The notes under the pieces were generated by a model. That model was not told where the DNA came from. It worked only from the letters and a program-made list of their open reading frames with translations, and made no database searches. A DNA stretch of 64,000 nucleotides from Terrimonas pollutisoli (lineage in GTDB: Bacteria > Bacteroidota > Bacteroidia > Chitinophagales > Chitinophagaceae): the NCBI RefSeq assembly GCF_029360765.1, contig NZ_JARKNA010000014.1, forward strand, positions 62,001 through 126,000, written 5' to 3'. Shown here in pieces: positions 16,727 through 25,913 of the stretch; the first letter of the stretch is position 1, and every line of letters begins with the position of its first letter. The position numbers and the translations under genes were made by a program.

Positions 16727-17791
16727 ATGGAATTGTTAACTGAGATCGTTGCCCGTGAGACAACTCATTCAAAGATCAATGAAGTGGATTTCGATAATCT
16801 TGAATTTGGAAAATATATATCGGACCACATGCTGGTATGTGATTACGACGAAGGCCAATGGCAACAGCCAATGATTGTTCCTTTTTCAAATCTGTCACTG
16901 AGTCCTGCGACATTAGCGTTACACTACGGACAAACAGTTTTTGAAGGCATGAAGGCTTTTCGCATGGCTGATGGGCGAATTAATATTTTCCGGGTCGATA
17001 AACACTACGATCGGTTTGTAAAATCATTGGAAAGAATGTGTATGGCTGTTCCTCCAAAAGAAATATTTGTTGAAGGATTAGCTAAATTGCTGGAAATAGA
17101 TAATGCCTGGGTTCCCTCTCAAAAAGGCGCTTCGCTGTATCTACGTCCCTTTATGTATGCCAGCGAAGCAAAATTTGGAATTAAAATTTCAGATCAATAC
17201 AGGTTCATCGTGTTTTCCGGTCCGGTTCCCGAGTTATATGCAAAATCAATTCGGGTAAAAGTCGAAACTGATTATTGCAGGGCTGCAAAAGGAGGAACGG
17301 GTTTTGTGAAATGTGGTGGTAACTACGGCGGTGCTTTGTATCCTACTCAATTGGCAAAACAGCAAGGTTATGATCAGCTTCTATGGACAGATGCCAGCGA
17401 AAATAAATTTATCGAAGAATCGGGGATGATGAATGTAATGTTTGTGATCAATAATACTTTGGTGACAGCTCCATTGTCTGATTCTATATTGGATGGTGTA
17501 ACCAGAGATTCTTTATTGACCCTGGCAAATGATATTGGATGTTCAGTGGAAGAACGACCAATCAGTGTTGAAGAACTCGAGCAAGCTTTCCGCAACAACT
17601 CCATCACCGAAGCATTTGGAGCCGGCACGGCTGCCGTAGTAGCACCCATCCAAACGATTCATATTAATGGGATAGACTTTCAGTTGCCGTCGTATACCAA
17701 TGAAAGTATTTTAAACAAACTCAAACAAAAATTAGAAAGAATAAGAACGGGGGTTGAGGAGGATATTCATAAATGGAATTATACACTGTGA
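16727..17791 (+). CDS. ilvE: Branched-chain-amino-acid aminotransferase
   Basis: Starting at the ATG at 16727 the protein has 354 residues, the family's usual length; a TTG 24 bases earlier overlaps the previous gene and is less likely. It is a fold-type IV PLP enzyme: K195 in GFVKCGGNYGG is the expected Schiff-base lysine, and IEESGMMNVMFV and LDGVTRDSLL are the phosphate and cofactor loops. It catalyses the last step of Leu/Ile/Val synthesis and the first step of their breakdown, with 2-oxoglutarate/glutamate as partner. A strong terminator follows. Confidence 0.93.
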   Translation: MELLTEIVARETTHSKINEVDFDNLEFGKYISDHMLVCDYDEGQWQQPMIVPFSNLSLSPATLALHYGQTVFEGMKAFRMADGRINIFRVDKHYDRFVKSLERMCMAVPPKEIFVEGLAKLLEIDNAWVPSQKGASLYLRPFMYASEAKFGIKISDQYRFIVFSGPVPELYAKSIRVKVETDYCRAAKGGTGFVKCGGNYGGALYPTQLAKQQGYDQLLWTDASENKFIEESGMMNVMFVINNTLVTAPLSDSILDGVTRDSLLTLANDIGCSVEERPISVEELEQAFRNNSITEAFGAGTAAVVAPIQTIHINGIDFQLPSYTNESILNKLKQKLERIRTGVEEDIHKWNYTL

Positions 17792-17813
17792 TTTTTTAAT
17801 CAGCCCATGATCC

Positions 17814-17843
17814 GGGGATTGACTTTAGGGTCAATCCCCTTTT
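17814..17843 (+). terminator. Intrinsic terminator after ilvE
   Basis: A perfect ten-pair stem (17814-17823 with 17830-17839) with loop tttagg is followed by tttt and a further T-rich stretch. Confidence 0.88.
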
Positions 17844-17941
17844 AATTTTTCTTATTTAAAAAACTAATATGAATGCGGATTAGTTTCCCCTGACTATTGC
17901 CTTTTCCTCACATTTTTTTTAGCATAGTTAAACCCCCGGTT

Positions 17942-17949
17942 TATCTTTG
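17942..17949 (+). promoter_or_regulatory. Candidate -7 box (TATCTTTG) for the porin-like gene
   Basis: Exact match to TAnnTTTG 105 bases upstream of the porin-family start codon, after the ilvE terminator. It would imply a 5' leader of roughly 100 bases. Confidence 0.4.
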
Positions 17950-18054
17950 GGTCTTAAGATGCATTAACGCCAGCCAATTGCTTTAATTCCAGGGCGATCG
18001 ATAAAGCTGGCAGCATCTTTGTCCTATGGACAACATATTTTAAACTGTACAATC

Positions 18055-18756
18055 ATGAAAATGAAAAAAATTATTGTTTGTGCCACTTTGTCATCAGTAG
18101 CTTTTCTTAGTTCTTATGCTCAAAACTCTTCGGCTATTCTCAGGGGAGGTGTTAATCTCGCTAATGTGTCCGTGACCGACAACGGCGGAATTGATGATGC
18201 CAAAATGTTAACCAGTTTCCAGGTAGGAATTTTGGGAGATATTAACCTGACTTCTTTCCTGGCTTTGCAACCCGGGCTTACTTTTACAGGAAAAGGAACA
18301 AAAACGCAACGCGGTAAGGAAGGTGATGCTGGTTATTTCCGTGCCACTTCTAATCCATATTATGTGGAAGTCCCGGTAAATCTAGTTTTCAAAACTCCTA
18401 CTGGTCAAAGTAATTTTTTTATTGGTGCTGGCCCCTATATTGCGATGGGCATTGCGGGAAAAAATAAAATTGATGGAAGAACATTACTTGGTGCCACTTA
18501 CCATAGTGAAAGAAATATAGAGTGGTCAAACGATGATCCTACTACATTAAATGAAGAAGAGGGATCTGGTTTTGGCATCATGAAAAGATTTGACTATGGT
18601 CTGAATGGTACTGTTGGTATCGAGGCTTCCAAAATGGTGATCTCGGCTAACTACGGTCTTGGTCTTGCCAAATTGCAATCGGGTAGTGGTGGTTCTGGTG
18701 ATGACAATAATAACAAGCACCGGGTGTTAAGTTTTACTCTTGGATTTAGATTATAA
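18055..18756 (+). CDS. Outer-membrane beta-barrel protein (PorT/OMP_b-brl_2-like)
   Basis: The ATG at 18055 starts a Sec signal peptide (MKMKKIIVCATLSSVAFLSSYAQ). The remaining about 210 residues alternate polar and hydrophobic positions as in an eight-stranded barrel and end with an aromatic-rich strand (VLSFTLGFRL). Features such as FQVGILGDINLTSFLALQPG and FFIGAGPYIAMG are typical of this Bacteroidota porin-like family. The function is unknown. The upstream in-frame TTG at 18019 would hide the signal peptide and is rejected. Confidence 0.85.
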   Translation: MKMKKIIVCATLSSVAFLSSYAQNSSAILRGGVNLANVSVTDNGGIDDAKMLTSFQVGILGDINLTSFLALQPGLTFTGKGTKTQRGKEGDAGYFRATSNPYYVEVPVNLVFKTPTGQSNFFIGAGPYIAMGIAGKNKIDGRTLLGATYHSERNIEWSNDDPTTLNEEEGSGFGIMKRFDYGLNGTVGIEASKMVISANYGLGLAKLQSGSGGSGDDNNNKHRVLSFTLGFRL

Positions 18757-18874
18757 GCAGTCAACAGTTTGTTTAGTTTAAAGCAATGATCTCCCCAGGT
18801 CATTGCTTTTTTGTTGCCCGCCAGGCTCCGCCATTCAACTAATACCTATCTTGCGGCCTTTAAAACAAATATGT

Positions 18875-19276
18875 ATGCGTTGGATGAAATGGGTAGGAGC
18901 CGGTGCCGCCCTGCTTTTGATCATTGCCTGTTTTTTTACATGGATAGTTGTTCCTTCAAAAAATATCGTGGTAAGCGGAGTGGATGCAACGGGTACCAGC
19001 TTTGGCAAGCCTGGTTATTTTCACTTGCTCTTCTCCTTCTTTTTTCTTCTTTTTTCTTTTATTCCGAAGATTTGGGCCAAGCGAACCAATTTGTTGGTAA
19101 CTGCACTAAACCTTGCCTGGGCCATGAGAAACTATTTCATCATTTCAGCTTGTCGTGGTGGTGAGTGTCCCGAAAAACACGTTGCTTTTTACCTGGTAAT
19201 AGTGGCCTCCATCATTATACTGGTAGCAGCTCTCTTCCCGGATATTAAAATACCAGCAGAAAAAAATAAGGTGTAA
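18875..19276 (+). CDS. Small multi-pass membrane protein, unknown
   Basis: The ATG at 18875 gives 133 residues with about four hydrophobic helices (near 7-27, 48-65, 74-90 and 105-123) and a short cysteine-containing loop (ACRGGECPEKH). No named family is recognised. The TTG at 18803 would add an unnatural proline-rich lead, so the ATG is preferred. It ends 35 bases from the convergent VIT-family transporter gene. Confidence 0.7.
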   Translation: MRWMKWVGAGAALLLIIACFFTWIVVPSKNIVVSGVDATGTSFGKPGYFHLLFSFFFLLFSFIPKIWAKRTNLLVTALNLAWAMRNYFIISACRGGECPEKHVAFYLVIVASIIILVAALFPDIKIPAEKNKV

Positions 19277-19310
19277 ATTTTTTGCCTGCAAAAGGTCCAG
19301 GGACCAGGTG

Positions 19311-20012
19311 TCAGGCTTCAAATAATTTTGCCACACCAAATGCTGCGCTTGCGGCCAGTGCGCCAATTAAAGTAACTCTTAATGCTCCCCACCAGGGATT
19401 AACCCCCGTGATCCTGCTTTTAAAATAACCGAAAATAAAAAGACAAAGCAGTGTGAGGATTACCGAAATCTCTAATGCCTGCAAAGGAGTGTCGCTAAAA
19501 AAATAAGGGCTTAATGGAACGAGTCCGCCTACGGCATAGGAAAGGCCAATATTTAACGCAGATTTGGTGGCCCGTTTCGGATCAGGTTTGTCAAGGCCCA
19601 GTTCATATTTCATCATGAAGTCCACCCACTGTTTTTTATCCCTGGCGATTTCTTCGGTGGCTTTTGCCTGCATTTCCTCGCTGAGCCCGATATTGGCAAA
19701 AAAGGTTTTTACTTCCTCCTTTTCTTTCTCGGGTACTACATCCACTTCTTCGTATTCTCTTTTTAATTCTGTTTGGTAATGATCAATCTCTGTTTTACCG
19801 GCAAGATAACCGCCTAACCCCATGGCAATCGATCCGGCTGCGATCTCTGCAATGCCAGCAATTACGATAATAGAATTGGAAGCAACTGCGCCACTAAGAC
19901 CTGCCGCCAATGCAAAAGGGACCGTAAGGCCATCGCTCATTCCAATGACAACATCCGTGAGAAATTTACTGCTGCTTAAATGCTTTTCCTCGTGGTGAAG
20001 GTGGGTATCCAT
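19311..20012 (-). CDS. VIT1/CCC1-family transporter (probable Fe2+/Mn2+)
   Basis: The 233-residue protein has five predicted membrane helices. TM1 is FLTDVVIGMSDGLTVPFALAAGLSG, a hallmark of the family with the metal-path Asp and Met. A long charged, Glu-rich cytoplasmic insertion (about 80-135) separates TM2 and TM3, as in VIT1, where it binds metal. An N-terminal HLHHEEKH stretch may also bind metal. It probably moves iron or manganese out of the cytoplasm, a role in detoxification. Confidence 0.9.
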   Translation of the reverse strand: MDTHLHHEEKHLSSSKFLTDVVIGMSDGLTVPFALAAGLSGAVASNSIIVIAGIAEIAAGSIAMGLGGYLAGKTEIDHYQTELKREYEEVDVVPEKEKEEVKTFFANIGLSEEMQAKATEEIARDKKQWVDFMMKYELGLDKPDPKRATKSALNIGLSYAVGGLVPLSPYFFSDTPLQALEISVILTLLCLFIFGYFKSRITGVNPWWGALRVTLIGALAASAAFGVAKLFEA

Positions 20013-20040
20013 AGTGAGAGTTGCCAGTTATCGATTACAT

Positions 20041-20137
20041 GTTACCGGTAACTGACTCTTGGTTAATTCTTAAAATTGAAAATTTTTCTTTTGCTCGCAA
20101 CAGGAAACCGGCAATCGGCAACTGGTAACCGGTAACT
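20041..20137. repeat. Dispersed gttaccggtaac-type repeats
   Basis: The perfect palindrome gttaccggtaac is at 20041-20052, and a relative, ggtaaccggtaac, at about 20124-20136, in the gap between rocD and the VIT-family gene. The same word occurs at 4081-4092. These are probably members of one dispersed repeat family. Confidence 0.6.
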
Positions 20138-20148
20138 ACTGTCGCTAA

Positions 20149-21384
20149 TTAATCCAAACAAGATAATGATTTACCAATGATCTGCACACAGTCAACTATT
20201 TGTTCTTTTGTTATGATCAAAGGAGGTGCAAACCTGATCTTATCACCATGCGTTGGTTTAGCCAGCAACCCGTTTTCTTTTAATTGAAGACAAAGTTCCC
20301 AGGCCGCATCTTTGTTGGCATGTTCAATCACAATTGCATTTAATAATCCCTTTCCCCGAACAATGTGTATATGATTTGACTGTAGCGATGCTAATTCATT
20401 TCTTAGAATTTCTCCCATTGCTTCAGCGTTCCCGGCCATGTTTTCGTCTTTCAATACCTGTAGGGCAGTTATCGCTGTTTTGCAAGCTAAGGGGCTGCCG
20501 CCATAGGTTGACCCATGTTCACCCGGTTTAATTGTTAACATGATCTCATCATCGGCTAATACAGCACTTACCGGCATCATACCGCCGCTTAGTGCTTTAC
20601 CCAATAGCAAAATATCCGGTCTTACATTTTCATGATCGCAAGCCAGCATCTTTCCGGTTCTTGCAAGACCTGTTTGAATTTCATCTGCAATAAATAAAAC
20701 ATTGGCTTGTTTGCAGAGTTGTTTGGCTTTTGACAAATAACCATCATCAGGAACTTTTACACCCGCTTCGCCCTGAATGGGCTCTACTAAAAAGCCTGCA
20801 ACATTTTTATTTTCCAACGCCCTTGCCAATGCTTCAATGTCATTGTATGGGATGACTTCAAAGCCCGGCAGGTAAGGACCAAAGTTGGTGGTGGACTGTG
20901 GGTCGGTGCTAAAAGAAATGACACCCGTTGTTCTTCCATGAAAATTTCCCTCACATACGAGAATGATTGCTTTGTTCGCCGGAATATTTTTTACTTCATA
21001 GGCCCATTTGCGGCAAAGCTTGATCCCCGTTTCCACTGCTTCAACACCCGTATTCATCGGCAACACTTTGTCATAGCCAAAATAGTTGGTGATAAATTTT
21101 GCATATTCACCCAATTGATCGCTGTGAAAAGCACGGCTTGTTAAGCTGAGTTTTTGGGATTGTTCAATAAATGATTGGACGATTTTGGGATGACAGTGCC
21201 CCTGGTTCACGGCTGAGTAACCACTCAAAAAATCATAATACCTTTTGCCGTCGACATCCCATACAAAAACTCCTTGTCCTTTTGACAATACCACCGGTAT
21301 CGGGTGATAATTATGTGATCCATATTTTTCTTCCAGATCCAGGTAATATTGTGATTGCTCAGATAATTGTAATAGCGATTGCAT
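20149..21384 (-). CDS. rocD: Ornithine--oxo-acid aminotransferase
   Basis: The 411-residue class III PLP aminotransferase has RocD-specific sequence throughout: the N-terminal YGSHNYHPIPVVLSKGQG, MNTGVEAVETGIKLCRKW, the cofactor-binding FIADEIQTGLARTGKML and the PLP lysine in LLGKALSGGMMPVSAV (K263). It converts ornithine and 2-oxoglutarate to glutamate-5-semialdehyde and glutamate in arginine/proline metabolism. It stands alone, with a repeat-bearing gap downstream. Confidence 0.95.
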   Translation of the reverse strand: MQSLLQLSEQSQYYLDLEEKYGSHNYHPIPVVLSKGQGVFVWDVDGKRYYDFLSGYSAVNQGHCHPKIVQSFIEQSQKLSLTSRAFHSDQLGEYAKFITNYFGYDKVLPMNTGVEAVETGIKLCRKWAYEVKNIPANKAIILVCEGNFHGRTTGVISFSTDPQSTTNFGPYLPGFEVIPYNDIEALARALENKNVAGFLVEPIQGEAGVKVPDDGYLSKAKQLCKQANVLFIADEIQTGLARTGKMLACDHENVRPDILLLGKALSGGMMPVSAVLADDEIMLTIKPGEHGSTYGGSPLACKTAITALQVLKDENMAGNAEAMGEILRNELASLQSNHIHIVRGKGLLNAIVIEHANKDAAWELCLQLKENGLLAKPTHGDKIRFAPPLIITKEQIVDCVQIIGKSLSCLD

Positions 21385-21587
21385 AAAACGGAATTGAAGG
21401 TTTTGTAAAAATGAAATGAGAACACGATGAAACGTCCCGGCGATCCGTCCGGGCTGAAGGAAGAAGAACCTTAGTGGTTGAGCAAATCAAGATTGTTTGC
21501 CAAAAACAATGCTATGGTTGTATTATAAAGGATAGAAAAATTTTGTCGCAAGTTAGTAAATTTATCCTGTTTTTAAAACCATTTTCT

Positions 21588-22070
21588 ATGTCATACGAGC
21601 TACCGCCTCAAACCCGGATTGGGCATGTTCATTTAAAAGTTTCCAATTTGGACAAGGCACTTGGTTTTTATCGTGACCTGCTGGGTTTCCAGGAAACACA
21701 GCGATATGGTGAAAGCGCAGTGTTTATTTCAGCGGGTGGCTATCACCATCATATTGGTTTAAATACGTGGTACAGCAAAGATGCCGGTGCTGCTCCTGCA
21801 AGATCGGTTGGGCTTTTTCATACCGCCATTTTATACCCGACACGAAAAGATCTTGCTCTTATTTTAAAACGATTGCTGGATGCCGAGTATCCTTTGACAG
21901 GGGCATCCGATCATGGTGTTTCAGAAGCTCTGTATTTAAATGATCCGGATGGCAATGGTGTTGAACTTTATTGGGACAAACCAAGGGAGGAATGGCCTTA
22001 TGTTGAAGGTAAACTTAAAATGGTGACTGAGCAACTGGACCTGAATGACCTGTTGAGATTAGCTCTATAA
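21588..22070 (+). CDS. VOC-family protein (glyoxalase/extradiol dioxygenase fold)
   Basis: The ATG at 21588 gives 160 residues starting at the conserved part (MSYELPPQTRIGHVHLKV); the longer frame's first 38 residues look non-coding. Paired beta-alpha-beta-beta-beta modules carry GHVHLKVSNLDKALGFYRDLLGF and FHTAIL...GASDHGVSEALYLNDPDGNGVELYWD, with His and Glu metal ligands. It resembles the N-terminal half of CatE (catechol 2,3-dioxygenase) but is a single unit. The substrate is unknown. Its 3' end overlaps the convergent ispE by six bases. Confidence 0.87.
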   Translation: MSYELPPQTRIGHVHLKVSNLDKALGFYRDLLGFQETQRYGESAVFISAGGYHHHIGLNTWYSKDAGAAPARSVGLFHTAILYPTRKDLALILKRLLDAEYPLTGASDHGVSEALYLNDPDGNGVELYWDKPREEWPYVEGKLKMVTEQLDLNDLLRLAL

Positions 22071-22895
22071 CTCTTTTACAAAATAGGTGGAAGGAAAATC
22101 TGCATCCACTTTCTTATCCTTTTCAAATATTCCATACACCGTGCTGCCACTGCCAGTCATTGATGCGTACGAAGCGCCACCGGCATAAAGTTTATTTTTT
22201 ATCTGCCCGATCTCCGGGTAAAGTTTGAAGATCGGTTTTTCAAAATCATTAGTCATATCATCTTTCCATGTTTCAATCGGCTGCTGGATTATATTGGTTA
22301 AACTTTTTCCAGGCAGGGCAGGGGTTATGTTGGCAAAAGCCTGGCCTGTATGAATGTGTATACCCGGGTTTACTATAATGAATTTATAAGCGTTAAGGTC
22401 GATAGTAACGGGTTCCATTACTTCGCCCCGACCGGTGGCATGGCACGGGGTATTGATAATAAAAAAAGGGCAATCACTGCCTAATTGCAATGCGTAATGA
22501 ATGAGTTGTTCCGGTGATAAGCCCAAATTAAACTGCTTGTTCAACAATGATAAAGTAAACGCGGCATCCGAACTACCACCGCCTAATCCTGCACCCAGGG
22601 GAATGGCTTTGTGCAAATGCATTTTAATAGCAGGTATCTGCGGAAAATCTTTCTGCAGCAGGTTGAATGCTTTGATACAAATATTATCGTGCATCTTACC
22701 GTCAACCGAAATACCGGAGGTTGAAAACTGTACCGTTGATGTATTGATTTGTTGATGTTGAGGATCACGAATTATTTCCAACACATCACGAAGCGCAATA
22801 GGATAGAATATCGTTTCCAGGTCATGATAACCATCATTTCTTTTACGAACAATGCGAAGCCCGAGATTGATCTTGCAATTGGGAAAGACGATCAC
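22065..22895 (-). CDS. ispE: 4-diphosphocytidyl-2-C-methyl-D-erythritol kinase
   Basis: The 276-residue GHMP kinase phosphorylates CDP-ME at the 2-hydroxyl in the MEP isoprenoid pathway. N-terminal NCKINLGLRIVRKRNDGYHDLETIF is diagnostic for IspE, and the ATP loop GAGLGGGSSDA is at 101-111. Translation apparently starts at GTG: the codon before is followed upstream by an in-frame stop and no ATG precedes the conserved N-terminus. The last bases overlap the convergent VOC gene. Confidence 0.95.
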   Translation of the reverse strand: MIVFPNCKINLGLRIVRKRNDGYHDLETIFYPIALRDVLEIIRDPQHQQINTSTVQFSTSGISVDGKMHDNICIKAFNLLQKDFPQIPAIKMHLHKAIPLGAGLGGGSSDAAFTLSLLNKQFNLGLSPEQLIHYALQLGSDCPFFIINTPCHATGRGEVMEPVTIDLNAYKFIIVNPGIHIHTGQAFANITPALPGKSLTNIIQQPIETWKDDMTNDFEKPIFKLYPEIGQIKNKLYAGGASYASMTGSGSTVYGIFEKDKKVDADFPSTYFVKEL

Positions 22896-23003
22896 GAATC
22901 AATGGATTAAGATGAATTCCGCGGAAGAATTATTTTGCTGAAATATATAAAAAGGAAAATAATCACCTGGAAATAATCAATAAAACTCTAACGAGTTAGC
23001 CGA

Positions 23004-23615
23004 TCAACGATTTTTTTTTCGGCTATTTATTTCGTCACGAATAGCGATAGCCCTGATATAGTCCTCGCTCTCGAGTACATCGTTTAACAGGGTATCCAAT
23101 TCTTCCAGTGTCATGGTTTTAAGGTCTTCGTTACCGGTTGAGCCCTGTTCTTCTACCACCACTTCCTGTTTTGCTTTTTTCTTTTTGCCGGAGCCTGAGC
23201 CGGTGTCTTCCATCAAAATGCCGGCGCTTTCGAGGATGTTTTCGTAGGTATAGATCGGGCATCCAAACCGTACAGCCAAAGCCAAAGCATCGGAAGTGCG
23301 GGAATCAATTTCGATGGTATCATGTTCGGATGAACAAACCAATTTGGAGTAGAAAATGCCTTCCTGCAGGTCGCAGATAATGATCTCATGCAGGTCAATG
23401 GCAAAGGCGTTCATGAAATTTTTTACCAGGTCGTGTGTCAGCGGGCGGCTGGGTTGCATTTTTTCAAGCGCCACAGCGATTGCCTGTGCTTCAAACCCGC
23501 CGATCACGATCGGCAAACGGCGCAATCCATTTACTTCTCCCAGTACTACGGCATACGAATGGGTCTGGGTAATACTATGGGATAAAGCGACTATTTCCAG
23601 TTCGATCTTCTTCAT
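23004..23615 (-). CDS. Bifunctional nuclease (DUF151) family protein with UvrB/UvrC-like tail
   Basis: The 203-residue protein has an N-terminal BFN domain (about 1-130: VVLGEVNGLRRLPIVIGGFEAQAIA and IEIDSRTSDALALAVRFGCPIYTYE). After a Lys-rich linker comes a C-terminal UVR motif (about 165-200, LEELDTLLNDVLESEDYIRAIAIRDEI). This pairing is common in Bacteroidota. BFN proteins have been linked to nucleic-acid cleavage, but the cellular role is unsettled. It is encoded upstream of ispE on the same strand with a 108-base gap. Confidence 0.88.
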   Translation of the reverse strand: MKKIELEIVALSHSITQTHSYAVVLGEVNGLRRLPIVIGGFEAQAIAVALEKMQPSRPLTHDLVKNFMNAFAIDLHEIIICDLQEGIFYSKLVCSSEHDTIEIDSRTSDALALAVRFGCPIYTYENILESAGILMEDTGSGSGKKKKAKQEVVVEEQGSTGNEDLKTMTLEELDTLLNDVLESEDYIRAIAIRDEINSRKKNR

Positions 23616-23743
23616 AAAATATCACACGAAACTAAGGATTTTGAACAAAAAAGATAGCGGGAAAAAATCAGACCGGACTTTTATTCTTTTTATGCCTTAT
23701 TTACTGGTTTTTTTGCTTTTTTTGTGGCTATTTAACTGTAACT

Positions 23744-24847
23744 ATGAGAATTAGAAATTTCAGTCATTTATTTTTTGCCTCGCTTGTAATAGCCGTTTTC
23801 GTATTAGCCTCCTGTCAGAAAGAAGTGGATATTGATCTTGAAAATCCGCCGCCGGTTCCGTCTGAAGTACAAGATTCCACGCTGTTGATAAAGAGCATAA
23901 AGATAAATTCATTGGATCCCGTTTCTGGTTTGCCCGATGGAGGAGACACTATCAAAGAAGATTATTTTTACGATACTGTGAATCGAAAAATAATAATGAC
24001 ATTAGATCAGGTAGCTTCCAGCCAATATCTTACAGGTGCCGGGGTAGAGCACACATATGATGCGAATGGATTGCTCACAAATGTGCTTTACAAATATAAG
24101 AATGGATATATACCAGAGGGCGATGACCGGATTTCAGTTCGGTTGAGCTATGACGCTGATAAAATCATTCAAAAAATTACTCTCTACTATTTTAACGGCA
24201 ATACGAGAAGTACTTTGTTTAGAAAGACATTGCTTTCAGAGAATAAATACAGGTTGGACTGGGGTGAGCCCACAATTATTGCTATAGGCGGGGCACGGGA
24301 TACCGTAAGTGCATCTGCCGTTTTTGATAAAGCGGGCAAATGTCTTACAAGTGAGTATAGCTACTCCTATAATACTGTAATTGGAGGAGGTGAGGATGCC
24401 TATACAAAAATAATTTACAGAGACTCTTTAGTTTATGACGCAAATGGAAGTGTCACCAAAGTGGTAGAAAATTATATCGATACGCTTAATCATGAAAATA
24501 TAACTTTTGTCGCATGTGAATTTACTGCACGTCATACAAAAGGTGACCAGTTATTTAATATGCGGCAAATTCTGCTGAATGGCATTGCTAACATTCCGTT
24601 CGGGGAAGATATGTTTCATGGGAGTATTACAGGCGTATTATCATTTTTCCCCGACGGTTACGAACCTCTTGAATATAGCAAGTATCCATTCCAGTTTGCC
24701 AAAGTCTTTAATTCACAAACAAATCAATACGATAATTTTACAGCTATATCAGAATTAGATAACAAAGACAGGCTGATAAAATTTAGAGGTTTTTTAAATG
24801 ACGTGGAATTGATTCCATACCAGTATGAAATAAGCTACTATAAATAA
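23744..24847 (+). CDS. Lipoprotein of unknown function
   Basis: The 367-residue protein has a lipoprotein signal (hydrophobic core about 8-24, lipobox VLASC with Cys at about 26). The rest is beta-rich with recurring YDxxG-type phrases (YDANGLLTNVLYKY, LVYDANGSVTKVVENY, LDNKDRLIKFRG) that resemble the DUF4595/YD-repeat-like surface lipoproteins of Bacteroidota. It is likely exposed at the cell surface or in the periplasm. No enzymatic motif is seen. An intrinsic terminator follows. Confidence 0.75.
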   Translation: MRIRNFSHLFFASLVIAVFVLASCQKEVDIDLENPPPVPSEVQDSTLLIKSIKINSLDPVSGLPDGGDTIKEDYFYDTVNRKIIMTLDQVASSQYLTGAGVEHTYDANGLLTNVLYKYKNGYIPEGDDRISVRLSYDADKIIQKITLYYFNGNTRSTLFRKTLLSENKYRLDWGEPTIIAIGGARDTVSASAVFDKAGKCLTSEYSYSYNTVIGGGEDAYTKIIYRDSLVYDANGSVTKVVENYIDTLNHENITFVACEFTARHTKGDQLFNMRQILLNGIANIPFGEDMFHGSITGVLSFFPDGYEPLEYSKYPFQFAKVFNSQTNQYDNFTAISELDNKDRLIKFRGFLNDVELIPYQYEISYYK

Positions 24848-24874
24848 ACGAGTAGATCAAGAGAAATAACAAAT

Positions 24875-24910
24875 AAGCCAGGCGAAAATTCATCACCTGG
24901 CTTTCTTTTT
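24875..24910 (+). terminator. Intrinsic terminator after the lipoprotein gene
   Basis: aagccagg (24875-24882) pairs with cctggctt (24896-24903) and is followed by a T-rich tail (tctttttatct). It may also serve the convergent etfA gene weakly. Confidence 0.7.
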
Positions 24911-24947
24911 ATCTCTCAAAAATGAACGGAAATTTCTTACTTCGTAT

Positions 24948-25913
24948 TTACGCAACTCCTCTCAACTTCTTAATCGCCTCCGTGATCTTTGGCACTACTT
25001 CAAAAGCATCGCCAACAATACCATAATCCGCTGCTTTAAAGAAAGGGGCTTCAGGGTCTTTGTTGATCACTACAATTACTTTGCTCCTGTTTACACCGGC
25101 CAGGTGCTGAATAGCTCCCGAAATACCGATAGCGATATATAAATTGGGTGCAACAGCAAAACCTGTTTGACCCACATGCTCGTTGTGCGGACGCCAATGC
25201 GCATCGGCAACAGGACGGCTACAGGCGGTAGCTGCATGCAAAACTTTCGCCAGGTCTTCCACCATTCCCCAGTTTTCCGGACCTTTAAGACCACGGCCTC
25301 CGCTAACTACTATTTCTGCTTCTGTCAAAGGAACTTCACCGCTTGCTTTGCTGGTGCTGGTTACTTTTACTTTTGGCGCATCGACGGTAGCATTAAACGC
25401 AACGACTTCCGCAGTGCCACTGCCTTCAACAATTTTATAGGCATTTGCATTCAATGAAATGATCTTAACCGGCGTGCTTACCGAAATATTGGCAAAGGCT
25501 TTCCCGGAAAAAACATTTTTCTTCACGGTAAATCCATTGCTGGTATCAGGCAATGCCACGGCGCCGGAAACAAGACCTGCTTTCAAACGGGCGGAAAGCC
25601 GGGGCGCAAGAGCTTTGCCATCCATATTGTTTGGAAACACTACCACCGTTGCGCCGGTTGATTCCACCACCTGTGCAATCACCTTTGTATAAACCTGTGC
25701 ATCCAGTTGGTTCAGCGTCTCATTGTTGACGTGATGGATTTTTGAAACCCCATATTTCCCCAAAGCAGCAAGATCTTCCGAAGTACTGCCAAGAATAACG
25801 CCTTCTGATGAAGTGCCTAACTGTTCAGCTATTTTAGCGCCATAGGAGATCGCTTCCAGTGAAGATTTTTTTACATGGCCCTCGGCCTGATCGACGAATA
25901 TTAATACACTCAT
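24948..25913 (-). CDS. etfA: Electron transfer flavoprotein subunit alpha
   Basis: The 321-residue protein has an N-terminal adenine-nucleotide-alpha-hydrolase-like domain and the C-terminal FAD-binding domain (about 190-321: VVSGGRGLKGPENWG, NEHVGQTGFAVAPNLYIAIGISGAIQHLAGV, VVINKDPEAPFFKAADYGIVGD). With EtfB it carries electrons from acyl-CoA dehydrogenases to the quinone pool. It lies downstream of etfB on the same strand, but a 208-base repeat-rich gap separates them. Confidence 0.96.
   Translation of the reverse strand: MSVLIFVDQAEGHVKKSSLEAISYGAKIAEQLGTSSEGVILGSTSEDLAALGKYGVSKIHHVNNETLNQLDAQVYTKVIAQVVESTGATVVVFPNNMDGKALAPRLSARLKAGLVSGAVALPDTSNGFTVKKNVFSGKAFANISVSTPVKIISLNANAYKIVEGSGTAEVVAFNATVDAPKVKVTSTSKASGEVPLTEAEIVVSGGRGLKGPENWGMVEDLAKVLHAATACSRPVADAHWRPHNEHVGQTGFAVAPNLYIAIGISGAIQHLAGVNRSKVIVVINKDPEAPFFKAADYGIVGDAFEVVPKITEAIKKLRGVA

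Noticed and set aside
22980..23040. Terminator from the long T run near the end of the nuclease gene
   Set aside because: The T run (about 23010) lies inside the coding end of the minus-strand gene, where it encodes Lys/Asn/Arg codons, and the possible agccga/tcggct stem is interrupted by it.
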